Part shown: positions 7,560 to 15,716 of the stretch, piece after piece
Layout: the number at the start of each line of letters is the position of its first letter
How positions within the stretch are numbered: position 1 is the stretch's first letter
Origin: UBA2965 sp036526135
Lineage (GTDB): Bacteria; Pseudomonadota; Gammaproteobacteria; Pseudomonadales; Azotimanducaceae
Direction of reading: 5' to 3'
NCBI GenBank assembly: GCA_036526135.1
Contig: DATCZA010000062.1
Span: forward strand, 1-34,039
Length of the DNA: 34,039 nt
The notes under the pieces: generated by a model
What the model was told of the DNA's origin: nothing
Database searches by the model: none
The model's input: only the letters and a program-made list of their open reading frames with translations
Program-made: the position numbers and the translations under genes

Positions 7560-8264
7560 TTACCAGCTCAGCTCGTCGGGGGGCTGGCGGTCCGGATTCT
7601 CGTCGACGCGGGCGATCAGCCCGTCCGCCATGTGCATGACCCGGTCGGCCATGGCACCGATGACGGTATTGTGGGTGATCACGGCCGTGGTGGTGCCGAG
7701 CTCACGGTTGACCTGGTCGATGGCGGCCAGCACGAGGATGCCGGTTTCACTGTCCAGGGCCCCGGTCGGCTCGTCGCAGAGCAGGATCTCGGGGCGCTTC
7801 GCGATCGCCCGAGCGATGGCCACACGCTGCTGCTCGCCTCCGGAGAGCTGGGCCGGGAAGTGATCCAGACGCTCGGCGAGGCCGACCAGCGCGAGGGCCT
7901 CCGCAGCGTCCATGGGGTTCGAGGAGATCTCGGTGACCAGGGCGACGTTTTCCCGGGCGGTCAGGCTGGGAATCAGGTTGTAGAACTGGAAGACGAAGCC
8001 CACGTGCCGGCGCCGGTACTCTGTGAGAGAGGCCTCGTCGGAGGCCGTCAGCTGGCGATTGCGGAACCAGACCGTCCCGGCCGTGGGCACGTCCAGACCG
8101 CCGAGGATGTTCAGCAGCGTGGACTTCCCCGACCCCGAAGGGCCCAGCATCACCACCAGCTCACCTTCGCGCAGCTCGAGCTCGGCCCCGCGCAGCGCGT
8201 GCACGACGACGTCCCCGGTCTGGTAGACCTTGGTGAGACCGCTTGCGCTCAAGGTGACAGTCAT
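7560..8264 (-). CDS. ABC transporter ATP-binding protein, LolD/MacB-type
   Basis: 234 residues, typical family length, from ATG 8264 with GAAGG upstream. All nucleotide-binding motifs are present: Walker A GPSGSGKS (41-48), Q-loop Gln93 in FVFQFYNLIPSL, signature LSGGEQQR (140-147), Walker B ILLCDEPTGALD (160-171) and H-loop His198. The FQFYNLIPSLTA stretch after the Q-loop is characteristic of the LolD/MacB/FtsE group, which pairs with FtsX-fold permeases. It is the first gene of the three-gene leftward exporter operon, and all three genes are spaced by 2 bp, so they are very likely made together. Function is confident as the energising subunit; the cargo is unknown. Confidence 0.93.
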   Translation of the reverse strand: MTVTLSASGLTKVYQTGDVVVHALRGAELELREGELVVMLGPSGSGKSTLLNILGGLDVPTAGTVWFRNRQLTASDEASLTEYRRRHVGFVFQFYNLIPSLTARENVALVTEISSNPMDAAEALALVGLAERLDHFPAQLSGGEQQRVAIARAIAKRPEILLCDEPTGALDSETGILVLAAIDQVNRELGTTTAVITHNTVIGAMADRVMHMADGLIARVDENPDRQPPDELSW

Positions 8265-8299
8265 GGTTTCGCCTTCGTCGGGAAGCCCAGATTAGATGA

Positions 8300-8313
8300 T
8301 TCTGCGGGCAGAA
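8300..8313. promoter_or_regulatory. Palindrome in the divergent exporter/carboxylase control region
   Basis: TTCTGC, a GG spacer and GCAGAA form an exact 6-bp inverted repeat in the 176-bp region between the divergent ABC operon and the carboxylase gene. It is 36 bp upstream of the ATPase start, so it could be an operator for the leftward operon or a small RNA hairpin. No adjacent regulator gene is present. Confidence 0.35.
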
Positions 8314-8343
8314 CCACCATCCGCACTTTCACGAGGTTGCCCG

Positions 8344-8373
8344 TTGGACTTCGACTGATCAACGTCAGACAAT
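8344..8373 (+). promoter_or_regulatory. Candidate promoter for the acyl-CoA carboxylase gene
   Basis: TTGGAC (8344-8349) and GACAAT (8368-8373) are separated by 18 bp and sit about 68 bp ahead of the carboxylase start. The match to the sigma-70 consensus is moderate; no experimental support. Confidence 0.35.
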
Positions 8374-8440
8374 CGCCGATCGTTTTTCTGCCTTTCGGGG
8401 AGCTGGCCGCCCATCTCACGGGAACGGTCGAGGAGGGAGC

Positions 8441-11400
8441 TTGGAGAAACTGCTGATTGCCAATCGGGGCGAGATAGCCGTTCGTATCGCCCGTGCGGCT
8501 GCCGAGCTCGGCCTGGTCACCGTTGCCGTTTATGCCGAGGACGATGCTGCCTCCCTGCACCGCTCCCGGGCGGACGAATCCGAAGCGCTCACGGGCAGCG
8601 GCCCCGCGGCCTACCTGGACATTGGCCAGATGGTGGAGGTGGCGTGCCGGTCGGGATGCGACGCCGTCCATCCTGGCTACGGCTTTTTGAGCGAGAACCC
8701 CGATTTTGCCGCAGCCGTGGAGGCGGCCGGTCTCACCTTCGTCGGCCCGACTCCGGAAACCCTCGCGCTGCTCGGTGACAAGGTGAGCGCGCGCCGGCTT
8801 GCCGGCACCTGCGGCGTGCCGCTGCTGGCGGGCAGCCAAGCGCCGGTTACGCTCGAGGAGGCCCGCGCCTTCCTTGCCGGCCTCCCGGACGGCGTGGACA
8901 TGGTGATCAAGGCCGTCGCCGGCGGCGGTGGCCGGGGCATGCGGGTGGTCGGCAGCGCTGCCGATCTGGAAGAGGCTTTCGCGCGCTGCTGCTCGGAAGC
9001 CAGGCTCGCCTTTGGTGACGATCGCGTCTACGTAGAGGAATTCCTTCCCAAAGCCCGCCACCTGGAGGTGCAGGTGCTGGGCGACGGCACCGGCGCCGTG
9101 AGCCACGTCTGGGAGCGCGAATGCAGCATACAGCGGCGCCATCAGAAGATCGTGGAGGTGGCGCCCAGCCCGACGATCGGTCCTCAGCTGCGCGAGTCGC
9201 TGCTGCGCGCCGCCGTGGACATCGGGGAGGCCGCACGTTATCGGGGCCTCGGCACCATCGAGTTCGTCGTTGACGGTTCCGGTGAGCGCTACGCCTTCAT
9301 TGAAGCCAACGCGCGGCTGCAGGTCGAGCACACGGTCACCGAGGAAGTGACCGGGTTGGACCTCGTTCGCGCCCAGCTGGAAGTTGCCGCCGGCCGCACC
9401 CTGGCCGAGCTCTCCCTCGAGCAGCGCGACATCCCAGTGCCCAGGGGCTACGCGGCCCAGGCGCGGATCAACATGGAGACCATGCTAGCGGACGGCACCA
9501 CCAGGCCCGGTGGCGGCACGCTGACGAGCTTCGAGGTGCCTACCGGCCCCGGTCTGCGTACGGACACCTTCGGTTATGTCGGCTACACCACGAGCCCGGC
9601 CTATGACTCGCTCCTGGCCAAGCTCATCGTTCACTCCCCCGCAGGCAGCTTTGCCGACTGTGCCCGCAAAGGCTATCGGGCCCTCTGCGAGACCCGCATC
9701 GAGGGGGTGGCGACCAATCTGGACTTCCTCCGCAATCTCTTCGCCCAGCCCGCCTTCCAGGCCAGCGAGGTGCACACGGGCTACGTGGACGAGCACGTGG
9801 ACGAGCTTGTCAAAGAAGCGGGCCACAGGGTCTATCATGGAGGACGCGCTGCCGCTGCGCCGGCCACGCCCGTGCTGGCCGGCGTAAAGGTGGACGCCGC
9901 GGATCCGCTCGCCGTTCTCGATCACGGTAAGTCTGGCGGGGCGAGCGTCGCAGCGGCCCCGCGGGCCATCGCGCTGGTGGACGAAGAGCTGCCCGCGGGG
10001 GTTTCGGTCATCCGCGCGCCCATGCAGGGAACCGTCGTCAGCTTCGAGGTGGCACCCGGCGATGAGGTCTACGTCGGCAGGCAGGTGTTGGTCATGGACG
10101 CCATGAAGATGGAGCACGTGGTCAAGGCGGAAGTCAGCGGCATCGTCCAGCGCCTGGGCGTGAATGAAGGCGACACGGTCTTCGAGGGCCACCCCCTCGT
10201 CTATCTGCAGGAAGCAGACATCGCCGCGGGCGAGGAGGCGGGCCAGGAAGCGTTCGATCTGGACTACGTTCGCCCGGACCTCGCGGAGGTGTTCGAACGG
10301 AAGGCGGCCGGGCACGACGAGAACCGCCCGGAGGCTGTGGCCAAACGCCACGGCAGGGGACACCGAACGGCGCGGGAGAACGTCGCCGATCTGTGCGATC
10401 CGGGTTCGTTCGTGGAGTACGGATCCGTGGTGGTCGCCGGACAGCGTCGCCGCCGGAGCATGGAGGACCTGATCAAAAACACCACGGGCGACGGGATGGT
10501 CTGCGGGCTCGGCCGGGTCAACGGCGACCTGTTCGGCCCTGAACGGTCCCGCGCCATGGTGATGTCCTACGACTACATGGTGCTTGCCGGGACCCAGGGC
10601 ATCAAGAATCACGCGAAGAAAGACCGTCTGTTCGAGATCGCCGAAGCCCAGCGCCTGCCCACCGTGCTGTTCGCCGAAGGCGGTGGTGGCCGCCCGGGCG
10701 ACACCGACGGGTCCGGCGTTGCGGGCCTGGATTGCTGGGCCTTCACTTATTTCGCCCGCCTCTCGGGCCTGGTGCCCATCGTCGGCATCACCAACGGGCG
10801 CTGCTTCGCCGGCAACGCCGTGCTTCTAGGCTGTTGCGACGTGATCATCGCCACGCAGGGTTCGAACATCGGCATCGGCGGGCCGGCGATGATCGAGGGG
10901 GGCGGGCTCGGCATTTTCAAGCCCGAAGAGGTCGGGCCCATGGACGTGCAGGTGCCCAACGGGGTGGTCGACATCGCGGTGGAGGACGAGGCACAAGCCG
11001 TGGCGGTTGCCAAGAAGTACCTGTCGTACTTTCAGGGACCGGTTGAAGACTGGGACGCGCCGGACGAGAGAAAGCTTCGATTCGTCGTCCCCGAGAACCG
11101 GCTGCGCTACTACGACATGCGCGAGGTGATAGCCGGCATCGCCGACGTCGGCTCGGTGCTGGAGCTGCGCCAGGGTTGGGGGCCCGGCATCATCACCGCG
11201 TTCATTCGCGTGGAGGGGATGCCGCTCGGCGTGATTGCCAACAATCCCGGACATCTGTCCGGCGCCATCGACGCCGAGGGCGCGGACAAGGGCACCCGCT
11301 TCATGCAGCTGTGCGACGCCTTCGACATCCCCATCCTGAGCCTGTGCGATTGCCCGGGCATCATGGTGGGGCCGGAGAGCGAGAAGACGGCCCTCGTCCG

Positions 11401-11824
11401 CCATGCGGCCCGCATGTTCGTGGTGGGCGCGAACATCGACGTTCCGCTGATGACCATCGTCACCCGCAAGGGGTACGGGCTCGGTGCTCAGGCCATGGCC
11501 GGCGGCAGCTTCAAGGCGCCCCTGTTCACGGTGACCTGGCCCACGGGCGAGTTCGGCGGCATGGGTCTCGAAGGGGCCGTCAAGCTCGGATACCGCAAAG
11601 AGCTGCAGGCCATCGACGACCCGGCCGAGCGCAAAGACGCCTACGAGAAAATGGTGGCCGACATGTACCAGCGCGGCAAGGCGGTGAACATGGCCTCGCA
11701 CTTCGAGCTCGACGAGGTCATCGACCCGGCGGAATCTCGCAGGTGGATCGTCGCAGGACTTCGCTCGGTGCCTCCGGCACCGCGGCGGTCCGGGAAGAAA
11801 CGGCCGAACGTAGACACCTGGTAG
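8441..11824 (+). CDS. Single-chain biotin-dependent acyl-CoA carboxylase (BC-BCCP-CT)
   Basis: 1127 residues from TTG 8441, preceded by GAGGAGGG. Three normally separate parts are fused. The biotin carboxylase domain (about 1-450) has the ATP-grasp glycine loop with Lys157 and GGGGRGM (161-167), ERECSIQRRHQK, and EANARLQVEHTVTE. The biotin carrier domain (about 525-595) has the AMKME biotinylation motif with Lys556. The carboxyltransferase (about 615-1127) has two crotonase-fold halves, including AEGGGGRPGDTDGSG and GGPAMIEGGGLGIF. The layout matches the single-chain long-chain acyl-CoA carboxylases described in actinobacteria and some other bacteria, rather than two-subunit PccAB/AccAB enzymes. 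The reaction is ATP- and bicarbonate-dependent carboxylation of an acyl-CoA; chain preference cannot be told by eye. No separate subunit genes lie nearby, consistent with self-sufficiency. Confidence 0.93.
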   Translation: MEKLLIANRGEIAVRIARAAAELGLVTVAVYAEDDAASLHRSRADESEALTGSGPAAYLDIGQMVEVACRSGCDAVHPGYGFLSENPDFAAAVEAAGLTFVGPTPETLALLGDKVSARRLAGTCGVPLLAGSQAPVTLEEARAFLAGLPDGVDMVIKAVAGGGGRGMRVVGSAADLEEAFARCCSEARLAFGDDRVYVEEFLPKARHLEVQVLGDGTGAVSHVWERECSIQRRHQKIVEVAPSPTIGPQLRESLLRAAVDIGEAARYRGLGTIEFVVDGSGERYAFIEANARLQVEHTVTEEVTGLDLVRAQLEVAAGRTLAELSLEQRDIPVPRGYAAQARINMETMLADGTTRPGGGTLTSFEVPTGPGLRTDTFGYVGYTTSPAYDSLLAKLIVHSPAGSFADCARKGYRALCETRIEGVATNLDFLRNLFAQPAFQASEVHTGYVDEHVDELVKEAGHRVYHGGRAAAAPATPVLAGVKVDAADPLAVLDHGKSGGASVAAAPRAIALVDEELPAGVSVIRAPMQGTVVSFEVAPGDEVYVGRQVLVMDAMKMEHVVKAEVSGIVQRLGVNEGDTVFEGHPLVYLQEADIAAGEEAGQEAFDLDYVRPDLAEVFERKAAGHDENRPEAVAKRHGRGHRTARENVADLCDPGSFVEYGSVVVAGQRRRRSMEDLIKNTTGDGMVCGLGRVNGDLFGPERSRAMVMSYDYMVLAGTQGIKNHAKKDRLFEIAEAQRLPTVLFAEGGGGRPGDTDGSGVAGLDCWAFTYFARLSGLVPIVGITNGRCFAGNAVLLGCCDVIIATQGSNIGIGGPAMIEGGGLGIFKPEEVGPMDVQVPNGVVDIAVEDEAQAVAVAKKYLSYFQGPVEDWDAPDERKLRFVVPENRLRYYDMREVIAGIADVGSVLELRQGWGPGIITAFIRVEGMPLGVIANNPGHLSGAIDAEGADKGTRFMQLCDAFDIPILSLCDCPGIMVGPESEKTALVRHAARMFVVGANIDVPLMTIVTRKGYGLGAQAMAGGSFKAPLFTVTWPTGEFGGMGLEGAVKLGYRKELQAIDDPAERKDAYEKMVADMYQRGKAVNMASHFELDEVIDPAESRRWIVAGLRSVPPAPRRSGKKRPNVDTW

Positions 11825-11844
11825 CCCAAGCAAGGGGAGAGCAT

Positions 11845-12402
11845 ATGCAGCGTCTGGACCCGAAATCCACTGCCGTCATCGTCATCGACGTTCAGGAGCG
11901 CCTCGCGCCCGCCATGCCGGAGGCGCACCTGGCGGAACTCCTGCGCGCCAGCCGCATCCTGCTTCGCGGCGCGGCGCTGTTCGGCTCTCCCGTGCTGGCC
12001 ACCGAGCAGTATCCTCGCGGGCTGGGGGCCACCGTCCCGGAGCTTGGCGAGCAGCTCGGCGAGCTCAACGTGGCGCCGCGCGAGAAGCTCAGCTTCAGCG
12101 CCTGCGACGACGAGGCTTTCATGGCGGAGCTCGAAGCCAGCGGCGCTCGCGCCGCGGTGGTGGTCGGCATGGAATCGCACGTCTGCGTCTACCAGACCGT
12201 TCGAGACCTTGTTGGCGCCGGTCTCGACGTTCACGTGCCCATAGACGGCGTGTGCTCGCGCCGCGACGATCATCGGCAGGCGGGGATCGATCTGTGCGTG
12301 CGCGCGGGAGCCGTTAGAACGACCACCGAGTCGGTCGCCTTCGACTGGCTGCGCGTGGCGGGAAGCCCAGAGTTCAAGGAGCTGTCCGGGCTGATTCGGT
12401 AG
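11845..12402 (+). CDS. Isochorismatase-family cysteine hydrolase
   Basis: 185 residues from ATG 11845, with AAGGGGAGA upstream and 20 bp after the carboxylase stop, so probably co-transcribed. The catalytic triad of the family is visible: Asp15 in VIVIDVQE, Lys81 in PREKLSF, and nucleophile Cys114 in GMESHVCVYQT. The short length and the SHVCV-x-QT form resemble the YcaC-like or nicotinamidase-related hydrolases rather than the aryl-carrier-linked EntB type. Members hydrolyse amides, carbamates or vinyl ethers. Pairing with a carboxylase is not a standard combination, so the substrate is open. Family call is firm. Confidence 0.85.
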   Translation: MQRLDPKSTAVIVIDVQERLAPAMPEAHLAELLRASRILLRGAALFGSPVLATEQYPRGLGATVPELGEQLGELNVAPREKLSFSACDDEAFMAELEASGARAAVVVGMESHVCVYQTVRDLVGAGLDVHVPIDGVCSRRDDHRQAGIDLCVRAGAVRTTTESVAFDWLRVAGSPEFKELSGLIR

Positions 12403-12411
12403 GCGGCCCGG

Positions 12412-13632
12412 TCAGGACCAAGTCGGCAGCGCGCGCCACTCCTCGTCGGTTCCGCGCGCAGCGGCCTCGGCATCGTAGCTGTACAACCAGTGCTGTTGCG
12501 GTGAGAAGTCGTCACCGTAGCGATCGTTGTTCCGGCGGAAACGCTCGTTGCGTGCGGCCACCTCGACGGGATCGTCCAGGTGATACCAGCGCTCGGCGTT
12601 GCGCGACTGCTGCACCAGCAGATTGGCGCGCTGGTAGCGCAGCGATTCGAACCGCGTAAGCGCCCCGTGGGGGTCGTCGCCGTGAAGCTCGAGGGTTCGG
12701 GCCAGCACCCAGGCATCCTCGATGGACTGCACCGCGCCCTGGGCATGGTAGGGGAGCATGGCGTGGGCGGCATCGCCCATGACGGCGATGCGCCCGGACA
12801 CCCAGCTCTCCAGCGGGTTGCGGTCGTGCAGCGCGGTAACGAAAGGCTGCTCGGTAGCCTCTATCAGGCGCCTGGGCCGCTCGTACCAGCCGTCGAAAGC
12901 GGCCAGCACCTCGGATTTGCTGGCGGTCTGAGACCAGGACTCGCGCTTGTCGTCGTTGGCCTGTCCCAGGGCGAGCCAGTTCAGCAGCCGGCCAGAGGCG
13001 ACGTAGTAGTAGACGAAGGACAGCCGCGGTCCCATGTCCACGTAGGCGGACACGGGAATGTCCAGATCGGCCACCGTCTCGGACTCGACGACCCCGCGCC
13101 AGGTCACGTATCCGGACGCTCTCGGCGAGTCCGGCCGGAAGACCTGCTCCCGGACGAGGGAGTGAATGCCGTCTGCGCCGATGAGCACGTCGCCCTCGAC
13201 GCGCTCGCCGTCCTCGCACTCCGCCCAGGCCTTGCCGTCGTCCTGACCCACGCGGACGACCTTCCGGTTCATGTTCACCCCGGCCGAAAGGTTGTTGGTC
13301 AGCGCGGCGATGAGGTCCGGGCGCCAGGCGTGATAGTAGGCAAAGCCGTACGCTTCCCGTACCCGGGGCATCAGCGCCGTCCGCAGAATGGTCTCGCCGG
13401 TGTCCCAGACGCTGTACTTGTGGAAATCCGGAGTCGTGCAGAAGCCCTTGAGCGCATCGCGCAGGCCGAGGCTTTCCAGGATCCGAACGCCGTTGGGGCT
13501 GAGCTGGATGCCCGCGCCCACGTCGGTGAACTCGGGCGCCTGCTCGAGAACCACGTGCTCGATACCGAGCCGATCCAGTGCCAGCGCCAGCGCGGAGCCG
13601 CCGATGCCCGCGCCGATGACGACGACCCTCAT
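12412..13632 (-). CDS. FAD-dependent aromatic monooxygenase, salicylate/3-hydroxybenzoate hydroxylase type
   Basis: 406 residues from ATG 13632; its ATGA overlaps the stop of the upstream luciferase-like gene, so translation is coupled. The N-terminus MRVVVIGAGIGGSALALAL carries GxGxxG (Gly7, Gly9, Gly12), LEQAPEFTDVGAGIQLSPNG is the conserved segment after the FAD motif in salicylate-hydroxylase-like enzymes, GDVLIGADGIHSLVR is the DG motif, and GRIAVMGDAAHAMLPYHAQG is the GD motif. These enzymes hydroxylate, sometimes with decarboxylation, an aromatic acid or related ring using NAD(P)H and O2. C-terminal tail residues RALPTWS match the usual W-rich end of the group. Only 9 bp separates its stop from that of the convergent isochorismatase gene. 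Confidence 0.87.
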   Translation of the reverse strand: MRVVVIGAGIGGSALALALDRLGIEHVVLEQAPEFTDVGAGIQLSPNGVRILESLGLRDALKGFCTTPDFHKYSVWDTGETILRTALMPRVREAYGFAYYHAWRPDLIAALTNNLSAGVNMNRKVVRVGQDDGKAWAECEDGERVEGDVLIGADGIHSLVREQVFRPDSPRASGYVTWRGVVESETVADLDIPVSAYVDMGPRLSFVYYYVASGRLLNWLALGQANDDKRESWSQTASKSEVLAAFDGWYERPRRLIEATEQPFVTALHDRNPLESWVSGRIAVMGDAAHAMLPYHAQGAVQSIEDAWVLARTLELHGDDPHGALTRFESLRYQRANLLVQQSRNAERWYHLDDPVEVAARNERFRRNNDRYGDDFSPQQHWLYSYDAEAAARGTDEEWRALPTWS

Positions 13633-14666
13633 GGGCGACCTCCCTTCAAACGAGGAACCACCTCGGTGAACAGACGCTCCAGGCTCGGCGCCATCTGCTC
13701 GGCGCGTAGCCCGGGCGGGACTGCCATGGTAACGATGTCGGTGATCCGGAAATCGCTGATGAACTGCTGCAGCTCGGCGACGCACTGATCCACGTTGCCG
13801 ACGATCCAGGTCTGGGGGATGGCTTCCCGCGGGTCGCCGAAACCCTCGCCGCTTTCCTCGAAGAACCGCTGGTACAGGGCCATGCGATAGCGTTCGGCGG
13901 CACGGATCACGGGCCAGTCCGTTTCCCTGTCGTCGGTCACGAGAATGCTGCGGATGATGCCGATCCGATGATCGGCCGGGCTGCGGCCGGAGCTTTCCAG
14001 AGCATCGACCCACGTGTCGTAGACGCGCGCCCTGTTCCCCTGGGGCAGGAAATTGGCTTCGTACCGGGCCGCCCGCGCCGCACCTCCTTCGGACATGGCG
14101 GCGATCCACAACGGCGGGCCGCCGGGCTGCACGTACCCCGGCGTGATACGGACGTCGTCGAGCTGGTAGCGCTTGCCGTGATAGCTGAAACGCTCGCCGG
14201 TGAAGCAGCGTTGCAGCACCTCTATGCCCTCGTTCATCAGGGAGACCCGGCGTGATACCGGCAGGCCGAAGCCGCGGAACTCGTGGGGAGCGTAGCCCAT
14301 GCCTATGCCGAGCTCGACCCGCCCCCCCGACAGGTTGTCGAGCACGGCCAGATCCTCGGCCAGGCGGACGGGATGGTTGAAGGGCATCAGGCAGATGTCG
14401 GTGCCGAAGCGCACGTTCTCCGTGACTGCAGCCATGGCGCCGGCCACCGGCGTCCAGCTGGGCAGGTAGCCGTCGTCGACGAAGTGGTGCTCGGTGAACC
14501 AGACCAGGTCGGCGCCGATACCGTCCAGCCAGCGAACCTGCTCCATGACCTCGGCGTACAGCCGCGCGTCGCTCACTCCGGAATCAGGCGGATTGCGGAA
14601 GTCGTAGCAGACGCCGACTCGCAGTTCAGGCATGGGAATATCCGGCTGGGGCATGGGCCCGAGCAT
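13629..14666 (-). CDS. Luciferase-like (LLM class) flavin-dependent monooxygenase
   Basis: 345 residues from ATG 14666. ATG 14633 (MPELRVGVCYDF) is a credible alternative, since the bacterial luciferase fold begins there and none of the starts has a clear ribosome site. Recognisable family segments are DLVWFTEHHFVDDG, RFGTDICLMPFNHPVRLAED, LDNLSGGRVELGIGMGY and the central PPLWIAAMSEGGAARAARY. The TIM-barrel LLM family uses reduced FMN or F420 to oxidise or reduce small organic molecules; the EHHF motif near the start favours the FMN-monooxygenase-like branch, which usually needs a separate flavin reductase, and none is seen here. It overlaps the next gene by 4 bp and follows the MAPEG gene by 55 bp. 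Confidence 0.85.
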   Translation of the reverse strand: MLGPMPQPDIPMPELRVGVCYDFRNPPDSGVSDARLYAEVMEQVRWLDGIGADLVWFTEHHFVDDGYLPSWTPVAGAMAAVTENVRFGTDICLMPFNHPVRLAEDLAVLDNLSGGRVELGIGMGYAPHEFRGFGLPVSRRVSLMNEGIEVLQRCFTGERFSYHGKRYQLDDVRITPGYVQPGGPPLWIAAMSEGGAARAARYEANFLPQGNRARVYDTWVDALESSGRSPADHRIGIIRSILVTDDRETDWPVIRAAERYRMALYQRFFEESGEGFGDPREAIPQTWIVGNVDQCVAELQQFISDFRITDIVTMAVPPGLRAEQMAPSLERLFTEVVPRLKGGRP

Positions 14667-14721
14667 AGCATGCGTGCCATGCCCTCAACGCTGCGCCCGG
14701 CCGGCGACGCCTTCGCCGAGC

Positions 14722-15135
14722 TCAGAGCGCGCCGAGAAAGCCCAGGCACCAGACGAGCAGAATCACCACCTGCGCCAGGAAAAACGCGAAGCGGATGAAC
14801 ACGGCCGTCGTGCTCGTCGAAACCAGGTGCGTGGCCGATTGTCCGATGCGTGCGATCAGAAAGTAGTAGGCGAGCCCGTCGGTGAGCGCGCTGCTTTCCG
14901 TGGCCGCCGCGTAGACCAGGACGGCCAGAGCGAAGGGCAGAAACTCGTAGCAGTTGGCGTGGGCCCGGGCCAGCCGGACGGCAAACCGGCCGACGTCCTC
15001 GCCGGTGGGCAGAAAGGTGTTGGGCGCCTTGTCAGACGTCGATGCGATGTACAGGCGGTGCATGCCGATGCTGGCGACGAGCAGCAGCTTGATCAGAACC
15101 AGACCGAAGATGGTGATGGTGGTGGGGTCGAGCAT
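14722..15135 (-). CDS. MAPEG-family membrane protein
   Basis: 137 residues from ATG 15135 with a strong AAGGAGAG site. Four membrane helices are predicted at about 7-27, 64-80, 88-106 and 113-134. The segment RAHANCYEFLPFAL (57-70) is the MAPEG hallmark R-A-x-x-N-x-x-E, whose Arg and Glu take part in glutathione binding in characterised members. Bacterial MAPEG proteins may be membrane glutathione transferases or peroxidases, but many have no assigned function. It sits between the DUF35 gene (57 bp) and the luciferase-like gene (55 bp) in one leftward unit, suggesting conjugation or detoxification of a lipophilic pathway intermediate. Family firm, activity inferred. Confidence 0.88.
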   Translation of the reverse strand: MLDPTTITIFGLVLIKLLLVASIGMHRLYIASTSDKAPNTFLPTGEDVGRFAVRLARAHANCYEFLPFALAVLVYAAATESSALTDGLAYYFLIARIGQSATHLVSTSTTAVFIRFAFFLAQVVILLVWCLGFLGAL

Positions 15136-15192
15136 TGAATTCTCTCCTTGCCTTGTTGTTTCGTGTGGGAGGCGTCGGGCAGATGTCGGCGA

Positions 15193-15714
15193 TCACTCCT
15201 GGGGGTAACGCCAGGGGGTCTGTGGCTGCTCGGCGGACTCGTCCAGGCACCAAAGCGGCAGCGCGATGCCGTCGCCCAGCTGTTTGAACACTACCCGCAC
15301 GCGGCTGCCGATACCTACGCTGCGAACGAGCTCGGCGGGCGCCAGGTCGCCGTCCTCGGTTGCCAGGTTGCCCGTCATGCGCAGCCCGTCGTGTGGGGCC
15401 GGCAGGTCGCGCTGCTCGTCGAGCTCCACCAGGAGCAGCAGGTACGGGGAGTTCTGGCGGAATGCGGGCTGGATGGCGTGGTGGATCTCGCCGTAGGAGT
15501 ACACGGTGCCCTTGCCGGCCACCGGTTCCCAGGTGGCGTCCGGGCTCGCGCACCACGGGCACGCCGTGGTGGGTGGGTAACGCTTCAGCCCGCAGGCCTT
15601 GCACTGCTGCAGGCACAGCTCGCCCCGGCCGCAATGGCCGAAGAACGCCAGGTTTTCCTGGTCCAGGTCGTCGACCAGCACGGGCATGCCGAGATACTCG
15701 CCTTCGAGCGCCAT
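15193..15714 (-). CDS. DUF35 zinc-ribbon/OB-fold protein, thiolase-fold partner (ChsH2-C/acyl-CoA-binding type)
   Basis: 173 residues from ATG 15714, preceded by GGAGG and only 2 bp after the thiolase-fold gene. An N-terminal helix (about 8-36) leads into a rubredoxin-like zinc ribbon with Cys38, Cys41, Cys52 and Cys55 (CKAC and CPWC), then an OB-fold from about 60 to 160, with GKGTVYSYGEIHHAI as its first strands. DUF35 proteins bind acyl-CoA and form obligate complexes with thiolase-superfamily enzymes, best known in Ltp2-ChsH2 for steroid side-chain cleavage. The tight gene coupling strongly suggests a complex with the 15717-16973 product. Confidence 0.9.
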   Translation of the reverse strand: MALEGEYLGMPVLVDDLDQENLAFFGHCGRGELCLQQCKACGLKRYPPTTACPWCASPDATWEPVAGKGTVYSYGEIHHAIQPAFRQNSPYLLLLVELDEQRDLPAPHDGLRMTGNLATEDGDLAPAELVRSVGIGSRVRVVFKQLGDGIALPLWCLDESAEQPQTPWRYPQE

Positions 15715-15716
15715 TC

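Noticed and set aside
9485..10612. Minus-strand frame inside the acyl-CoA carboxylase gene
   Set aside because: Shadow of the biotin carboxylase and carrier coding sequence; no motif, and the sense frame is continuous over 1127 codons.
13633..14109. Upstream extension of the FAD monooxygenase frame
   Set aside because: It runs through the luciferase-like gene in another frame; ATG 13632 starts exactly at the FAD-binding motif and overlaps the upstream stop.
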